Origin: Candidatus Omnitrophota bacterium
GTDB lineage: Bacteria; Omnitrophota; Koll11; Duberdicusellales; 4484-171
Direction of reading: 5' to 3'
Assembly (NCBI GenBank): GCA_030692055.1
Contig: JAUYCY010000102.1
Span: 1-8,518, forward strand
Length of the DNA: 8,518 nucleotides
Of this stretch, positions 4,863 through 8,518 are shown piece by piece (within the stretch, counting starts at the first letter, position 1; each line of letters starts with the position of its first letter). Below the pieces are notes generated by a model that was given only the letters and a program-made list of their open reading frames with translations, was not told the origin of the DNA and ran no database searches. The position numbers and the translations under genes were made by a program.

Positions 4863-6674
4863 ATGAAGATAAAAACTAAAGAATGGATTATATTTATTTT
4901 AATAGCATTTTTGTGTTTTGGGTTTTGGTATAAATTAGAATACCCTCATTTTACCTTCCTAAATTTATCAATAGATAAGCAAAAAGCGCTATCAGCAGCA
5001 GACGATTATCTTAAATCAAAAAGTATAGATACCGGAGAATATTCAAAAGCAATTATTTTTGATGTTGATGATTGGTTCAATCGCTATCTGCAAAGGACTC
5101 TTGGTGTAAAAGGCGAGGAAAATTTTATAAGGCAATACGATTATGATTTATTTTTTTGGAAGATAAGATTTTTTAAAGAATTACAAAAGGAAGAATATAT
5201 TGTAAAGGTCAGCCCGCATAGCGGTAGTATCTTGGGCTATAAACATCTGATAGAGGATATAGAGTCGAGAGAGGATATAGGAAAAAATATCGCAAGGCAA
5301 AAGGCAGAAGAATTTTTGAAGAATAATTATGCTTTTGATGTTGCGACATATGATTTTCACGAAGAAAAAACAAAACGTTACGAAAAGCGTACAGATTATG
5401 TTTTTTCTTGGGAAAAGAAAGGCGTCTATATTCCATGGAAAAAAGACCAAGGCACAGCAAAGCTACTGACTGGGGTAACCGTATCGGGTGATGAAATAAG
5501 AGAATACTATAAAAATAGATTAGAGGTGCCAGAAAATTTTCAGCGCTACGTGGAAAATCAGCTAATCCTAGGAAGGTATCTATATAATTTTTATTTTATT
5601 TTATTGGTAATCTTGATAATGTTTTCCGTAAATATCGTTATAAAGAGAAGATATAATGTAACCGCCCGCCCCATAAAAAAATGGTTTTGTTATCTGGCAG
5701 CGTTTGTGGCGATAATTAACGTAGTAGATGTTTTTAATGGCTTAGGGGATGTTATAATGGAATATCCTACAAGCGCGCAGATAGCGTCGTTTATCGGGCT
5801 TCACTTAACGCGGACAACTTTAAATATCACTTTATTATTTATTGCTTTTATCATGCCCGCCATTGCCGGAGAACTTTTAGCTAATGAGGTGCTCCCTAAA
5901 GATAAGCGTAATTTCCTGCACTATATTAGGGCGAACTTTTTTAATAGAAGTATAAGCAAAGCCATAATCCTTGGCTATACGATAGCGATTATAACGTTGG
6001 GGCTTCAGGCAATTATATTTTATCTAGGACAGAAAACTTTAGGCGTATGGAGGGAATGGTTTAAGCTAACTCAATTCTCATCCGTGTATATACCGCTATT
6101 TAGCGTTTTTACCGTTAGTATTACCGCAAGCCTTAATGAGGAAATTACCTTTAGGCTTTTTGGAATAAGTTTGACAAAGAAGTTTTTCAAAAACACAATA
6201 ACTGCCGTGGTATTAACTTCGATACTATGGGGCCTTGGCCATACCGCATATGCCATATTCCCGGTATGGTTTAGAGTGATTGAGGTAAGTTTCATTGGTT
6301 TTTTGTTCGGATTTATATTTTTAAGATACGGAATTATACCACTGATCGTGGCACATTACCTATTTGATGTATTTTGGGGTAGCGCCGCATATATTTTAGG
6401 ACGTAGTCAAACATCTTTATTCTTTGGTTCCATTTTAGTATTGGCCCTACCGTTAATTTTTGCCATAATTGCTTATTTGGCAAACAGAGGCGATAAAGAG
6501 CGGGATATAAAAACTATGCTTGATAAAATCCAGGAGTATAATTTAGGGATTCTGATTACATTTATGTCTACGAAGAAATCCCAAGGCGTAAGTCCCGATA
6601 TTGTTAAAGAAGAGCTTATCCAGCATAATTGGGACCCTTCTTTGATAGATATAGCGTTAAAGGAGGTGTTTTAA
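4863..6674 (+). CDS. CPBP/Abi-family intramembrane metalloprotease with PepSY-like ectodomain
   Basis: The 603-residue product has an N-terminal membrane anchor (about 8-25). An extracytoplasmic part (about 30-235) follows, with two PepSY-like modules (41-127 ending YIVKVSPHSGSILGY, and 142-215). Seven or eight membrane segments follow from about 241 to 540. The CPBP (CAAX protease/bacteriocin processing) signature is complete: E426-E427-x3-R431, H460 in WGLGH, and H498-x3-D502. These residues bind the metal and perform intramembrane proteolysis in the family. The soluble C-terminus (about 541-603) ends in a UBA-like helical motif, 'VKEELIQHNWDPSLIDIALKEV'. PepSY domains elsewhere restrain peptidases, so self-regulation is a fair inference; the substrate is unknown. 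No Shine-Dalgarno is visible before the ATG. The stop codon lies inside the left terminal repeat of the next element. Confidence 0.88.
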   Translation: MKIKTKEWIIFILIAFLCFGFWYKLEYPHFTFLNLSIDKQKALSAADDYLKSKSIDTGEYSKAIIFDVDDWFNRYLQRTLGVKGEENFIRQYDYDLFFWKIRFFKELQKEEYIVKVSPHSGSILGYKHLIEDIESREDIGKNIARQKAEEFLKNNYAFDVATYDFHEEKTKRYEKRTDYVFSWEKKGVYIPWKKDQGTAKLLTGVTVSGDEIREYYKNRLEVPENFQRYVENQLILGRYLYNFYFILLVILIMFSVNIVIKRRYNVTARPIKKWFCYLAAFVAIINVVDVFNGLGDVIMEYPTSAQIASFIGLHLTRTTLNITLLFIAFIMPAIAGELLANEVLPKDKRNFLHYIRANFFNRSISKAIILGYTIAIITLGLQAIIFYLGQKTLGVWREWFKLTQFSSVYIPLFSVFTVSITASLNEEITFRLFGISLTKKFFKNTITAVVLTSILWGLGHTAYAIFPVWFRVIEVSFIGFLFGFIFLRYGIIPLIVAHYLFDVFWGSAAYILGRSQTSLFFGSILVLALPLIFAIIAYLANRGDKERDIKTMLDKIQEYNLGILITFMSTKKSQGVSPDIVKEELIQHNWDPSLIDIALKEVF

Positions 6675-6980
6675 CCCAAAATTTGCAACAGAAATTAGCA
6701 GCAGTTCAATTTACTGCGTAGCTTAAAGTTAGGTGATAATCCCTTGTGTCAAAAAAGTGTATTGCAAATTTTGCCTTTAGGCAGCCCTAATTTTGCAAAA
6801 AAGGCAATTAGTTAATATAAAAGGCTATAATTTCAGCATTTTAGTTTTGTTTAAATCAAGCCCTATCAGTAAAATTAGGGCTAGGTTAACCCAGCCCTTT
6901 ATTTCTACGGATGGATTCCTTCTTATGAGAATAAAGGGCTGCCCCTTGACAATTTTTATTAATGAAAAAATTGGGTTAAA
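6670..6980. mobile_element. 311-bp MITE-like element with perfect 10-bp terminal inverted repeats
   Basis: TTTAACCCAA (6670-6679) and TTGGGTTAAA (6971-6980) are perfect inverted ends. Inside are further long inverted repeats: AAAATTTGCAA/TTGCAAATTTT (6678-6688, 6762-6772), AGCCCTAATTTT/AAAATTAGGGCT (6783-6794, 6871-6882), AGCCCTTTATT-CT and its complement (6893-6906, 6928-6940), and CAATTTTT/AAAAATTG (6950-6973). A second AGCCCTA at 6859-6865 competes for 6876-6882. No credible gene is encoded. The left end supplies the stop codon of the protease gene, and the right end lies 6 bases from the ATG of the zinc-ribbon gene. A direct target duplication is not obvious. Confidence 0.6.
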
Positions 6981-6986
6981 AATAAT

Positions 6987-7301
6987 ATGAAAAAGTGCCC
7001 ATATTGTGCAGAAAATATTCAAGACGAAGCGCTAAAATGCAGATTCTGTGGCGAGTTTTTGAATAAAACCACAAAGGACAGGTGGTATTTCAAACCTTAT
7101 TCTTTAGTAATTGCTTTTCTTTGCGTCGGTCCGTTTATGTTACCTTTAATTTGGTTTCATCCGCGCTTGAGCCCAACTGCAAAAATAATTGTAAGCACTA
7201 TAATCATAATAATAAGCCTCATAACAGGGATTTTGTTATATAATTCCATAAAAAATATAATTGATTATTATCAAAAAATATTTTCGCCCGGCACTATATA
7301 G
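6987..7301 (+). CDS. zinc-ribbon membrane protein
   Basis: The 104-residue product starts with a compact zinc ribbon, C4-x2-C7 and C18-x2-C21 ('[22 protein letters not shown]'-like, split here for length). It is followed by two hydrophobic segments (about 38-57 and 66-86) and a short polar tail. Such 'double zinc ribbon plus membrane helices' proteins are widespread and poorly understood; the ribbon is expected on the cytoplasmic side. The ATG lacks a Shine-Dalgarno site, because the bases before it belong to the right end of the element at 6670-6980. Expression may depend on that element or be impaired. The next gene begins 124 bp downstream, after another hairpin repeat. The domain call is firm, the function open. 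Confidence 0.8.
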   Translation: MKKCPYCAENIQDEALKCRFCGEFLNKTTKDRWYFKPYSLVIAFLCVGPFMLPLIWFHPRLSPTAKIIVSTIIIIISLITGILLYNSIKNIIDYYQKIFSPGTI

Positions 7302-7329
7302 TTTTATTCAATTTGGTAAAATGTTAAAA

Positions 7330-7411
7330 CGCTAATATTCGCGAATCCAACGCTAATTTACGCGAATAAATTCATTCGCGATTATTTGCGTTAGATTAGC
7401 GTAAATTAGCG
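7330..7411. repeat. CGCTAATTTACGCG palindromic repeat in cupin leader
   Basis: CGCTAATTTACGCGAAT (7351-7367) pairs with ATTAGCGTAAATTAGCG (7395-7411) at 16 of 17 positions. The inner arms CGCGAAT (7361-7367) and ATTCGCG (7374-7380) offer an alternative small hairpin. A further left arm, CGCTAATATTCGCGAAT (7330-7346), can compete. The right arm ends 3 bases before the AGGAGG ribosome binding site of the cupin gene, so the fold could modulate its translation or mark an insertion into the leader. Confidence 0.7.
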
Positions 7412-7425
7412 TATAGGAGGTTGCT

Positions 7426-7695
7426 ATGGAGGTAGAAGTTAGAAAACCAACAAAAGAAGAATTGACAAAGCTAGACATAAAAGCTTGGCCGATCTGGGAG
7501 AAGCAAGTGTGTAGTTTCGATTGGTTTTATGATGAAAAAGAAACATGTTTATTTTTAGAAGGCGATGTAGAGGTCCAATGCCCTGACGGCATAAAGGTAA
7601 AAATTCAAAAAGGCGATTTAGTGATTTTCCCTCAAGGGCTAAAATGTAAATGGCACATTAAGAAAGCCGTGAGAAAGCACTATAAATTTGGCTAA
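7426..7695 (+). CDS. small cupin-domain protein (EutQ/cupin_3 type)
   Basis: The 89-residue product is a single beta-barrel cupin and matches my memory of a common 85-90-residue bacterial family related to the cupin_3/EutQ-like group. The recognisable core runs WPIWEKQVCSFDWFYDEKET, then CLFLEGDVEV (about 41-50) and KGDLVIFPQGLKCKWHI (about 62-78), ending HYKFG. The usual first cupin histidines are not evident, so metal binding and enzymatic activity are uncertain; many members have unknown roles. The start is fixed by AGGAGG (7415-7420) 5 bases before the ATG. It is convergent with the minus-strand gene at 7765-7932, and a GATTAC hairpin lies between them. Confidence 0.9.
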   Translation: MEVEVRKPTKEELTKLDIKAWPIWEKQVCSFDWFYDEKETCLFLEGDVEVQCPDGIKVKIQKGDLVIFPQGLKCKWHIKKAVRKHYKFG

Positions 7696-7703
7696 TTTTT
7701 TAC

Positions 7704-7755
7704 TGATTACAATGATTAAATAATCTGCGTAATCATTCCAAAATCTGTGTAATCA
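7704..7755. repeat. GATTAC-type inverted repeat, copy 2
   Basis: TGATTAC (7704-7710) can pair with GTAATCA at 7729-7735 or at 7749-7755, the latter within AAATCTGTGTAATCA. It is related to the fuller block at 247-337. It lies between two convergent genes and starts 8 bases after the cupin stop, so it may also act as a bidirectional transcript end; neither side has a strong T-run, and this role is inference. Confidence 0.6.
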
Positions 7756-7764
7756 AGTACTTAG

Positions 7765-7932
7765 TTAGCTAGATTTTTTTTCGTGTTTTTTTCTCTTTGC
7801 CAAAAATTTCTTTGCCAAGACGCTGAGCTTCTCTAAAGGTATTTCGCCTTTGCAGTATAATCTTACCTTTTCTTTGGCTTTGCGCACTTTTTTAGCGTGA
7901 ATTCTTTTCAGCTCTTTTTTATATCTTCCCAT
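7765..7932 (-). CDS. small basic hypothetical protein (55 aa)
   Basis: On the minus strand AAAGGAGG (plus 7937-7944) precedes ATG 7932 by 4 bases, and the frame runs 55 codons to TAA at 7765. The product starts MGRYKKELKRIHAKKVRKAK and ends KKFLAKRKKHEKKSS. It is extremely rich in lysine and arginine, helical in character, with a single cysteine and no membrane segment. I do not recognise a named family. The composition suggests nucleic-acid or ribosome binding, which is inference. A well-formed promoter lies upstream at 7976-8004. Good initiation signals, a clean frame and codon use like its neighbours make a real gene likely despite its size. Confidence 0.75.
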   Translation of the reverse strand: MGRYKKELKRIHAKKVRKAKEKVRLYCKGEIPLEKLSVLAKKFLAKRKKHEKKSS

Positions 7933-7975
7933 TGCTCCTCCTTTGAATAATAACTATTTAAGATAATGAGAATAA

Positions 7976-8004
7976 TTTATACCATATAAGTGTATTTATG
8001 GCAA
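7976..8004 (-). promoter_or_regulatory. sigma-70-type promoter for the 55-aa gene
   Basis: On the minus strand TTGCCA (plus 7999-8004) and TATAAA (plus 7976-7981) are separated by exactly 17 bases; each hexamer differs from consensus at one position. Transcription would start about 35-40 bases before ATG 7932. The -35 box lies in the zone where similarity between the two R1 composites still persists (both have TTGCC), so the repeat may have supplied part of this promoter. Confidence 0.55.
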
Positions 8005-8015
8005 TACCTTATTAA

Positions 8016-8051
8016 AGTTCTTTCCCAGGTTTATGGCAAAGAGAAGGAACT
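8016..8051 (-). repeat. AGTTCTTTCC hairpin, copy 2
   Basis: Read on the minus strand this 36-base hairpin agrees with 386-421 at 30 of 36 positions. The arms are less perfect (AGTTCTTTCCC against GAGAAGGAACT). Here it abuts repeat R1 directly, which indicates the original arrangement of the composite. Confidence 0.65.
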
Positions 8052-8053
8052 TA

Positions 8054-8158
8054 AGAAGCTTTCTTAATACAATGACTTTAAAAAGATAGTCATAAGAGAT
8101 AACTCCTTGATTTATAATTAGCTATGAAAAATTTCTGCCATAAAGTTGAGAAAGCTTC
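8054..8158 (-). repeat. dispersed repeat R1, copy 2 (inverted)
   Basis: Read on the minus strand, 8158 to 8116 matches 142-184 at 37 of 43 positions, and similarity continues weakly to the AGAAAGCTTC end at about 8054. The ends GAAGCTTTCT and AGAAAGCTTC are perfect 10-bp inverted repeats. A 72-codon minus-strand frame ends inside it. The differences between copies are not biased to silent positions and similarity continues past the stop, so I treat it as non-coding. Confidence 0.65.
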
Positions 8159-8244
8159 CTTGTCAACCTTAGCTTATAGTCCTTGCGTGAGCAGTAATGT
8201 TGATATTTAGCAAAGCCAACCCTTACTATTCGCCTATTTAGCCA

Positions 8245-8365
8245 GCAAGAAAGTTCACTTGCCAACGAAGTTGGCAAGCTCACAACTTTGAACTTCCTTG
8301 CGGTAGCTACGACACAAAATTGAACTATCCGCATTACCACGACGCATTTTTATACTTTCCTATAC
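8245..8365 (+). mobile_element. structured repeat element, copy C
   Basis: The plan is the same as copy A. GCAAG (8245-8249) pairs with CTTGC (8297-8301), followed by the same A·C mismatch, then GTTCA (8253-8257) with TGAAC (8289-8293). The inner hairpin CTTGCCAAC/GTTGGCAAG (8258-8278) and the CTCACAACTT linker follow. The 19-mer TTTTTATACTTTCCTATAC stands at 8347-8365, 45 bases after the stem. The last pair of the outer stem is A-T here and G-C in copy A, a compensatory change. No gene boundary is visibly interrupted at this site, and no flanking GCAAGAAA is found on the 3' side. Confidence 0.7.
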
Positions 8366-8382
8366 CGGCGCTGTTGCGAAAC

Positions 8383-8401
8383 TACCCTTGTCAATAGGGT
8401 A
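8383..8401 (+). terminator. weak hairpin after element C
   Basis: TACCCT (8383-8388) pairs with AGGGTA (8396-8401) around a 7-base loop and is followed by TTTTAT. This could be a weak intrinsic terminator, but no gene lies just upstream on either strand. From 8402 to the end of the window I see only AT-rich sequence without a credible gene. Confidence 0.3.
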
Positions 8402-8518
8402 TTTTATAAAGAATACAAGCGGTTATGCTCTTAATGCCTTATAGTTAAACATAAAAGCCTTTAGATTGCAAAGAAAATATTTTTTTAAAGAAAATAAGAA
8501 AAAATAATAAGTTTGGCT

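Noticed and set aside
6946..6951. TTGACA upstream of the zinc-ribbon gene
   Set aside because: No -10 box at 16-18 bp. The hexamer arises at the junction of two stems of the repeat element.
6793..7022. Two overlapping 65-codon frames, one on each strand
   Set aside because: Both lie across the inverted-repeat element 6670-6980 and the zinc-ribbon start, have no ribosome binding site and no recognisable features.
8122..8340. Minus-strand frame of 72 codons ending KLSQLYGRNFS
   Set aside because: It spans element C and repeat R1. The matching piece at 145-180 (KLSRLYRTNIS) shows DNA similarity that continues past the stop without a bias to silent changes, so this is repeat and not protein conservation. 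No ribosome binding site is present.

Overview
The window is AT-rich bacterial DNA with short genes, many of them on the plus strand, separated by unusually dense palindromic repeats. I place it, by inference only, in an uncultured lineage of the Omnitrophota (former OP3) type. The reasons are secreted TPR paralogues with a shared 'DVHKAE.LG...SGREK' tail, an EFR1-type flavodoxin/ferredoxin protein, and the style of the intergenic hairpins. No rRNA, tRNA or CRISPR array is visible, and nothing phylogenetically decisive is present.

Layout. Positions 1-456 hold only repeats. Positions 457-3252 are a tight plus-strand gene run: the broken 3' end of a TPR gene, a secreted 11-repeat TPR protein, a secreted SH3-like/TPR protein, an EFR1-family protein, and the first 18 codons of a coupled gene that stops at a hairpin. 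Positions 3253-4862 are repeat-rich. They contain a leader with two strong hairpins and a small gene that appears to be split near its start by two tandem copies of a structured element. A palindrome cluster follows, including a perfect three-way-junction fold. Positions 4863-6674 encode a large membrane protease (PepSY-like ectodomain plus CPBP/Abi domain). Positions 6670-6980 look like a 311-bp element with perfect 10-bp terminal inverted repeats and internal stems. A zinc-ribbon membrane protein (6987-7301) and a small cupin (7426-7695) follow. They are opposed by an unlisted 55-residue basic protein on the minus strand (7765-7932) that has a good promoter and ribosome binding site. The right end (8016-8401) is repeats again.

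The genes do not form one obvious pathway. The TPR genes and the EFR1 gene are close enough for co-transcription; the rest look like independent accessory genes.

The most notable signal is a recurrent element with three clear copies (3405-3530, 3531-3709, 8245-8365) and a probable fourth (4539-4640). The clear copies share a two-stem fold whose paired arms change together between copies. At a nearly fixed distance they end in the identical 19-mer TTTTTATACTTTCCTATAC. Two copies lie in tandem inside the 5' end of a gene, and removing them with one copy of an imperfect 6-bp flanking duplication restores the frame. A second family (142-245 plus 386-421, and 8158-8016 inverted) appears twice, once whole and once interrupted by other repeats.
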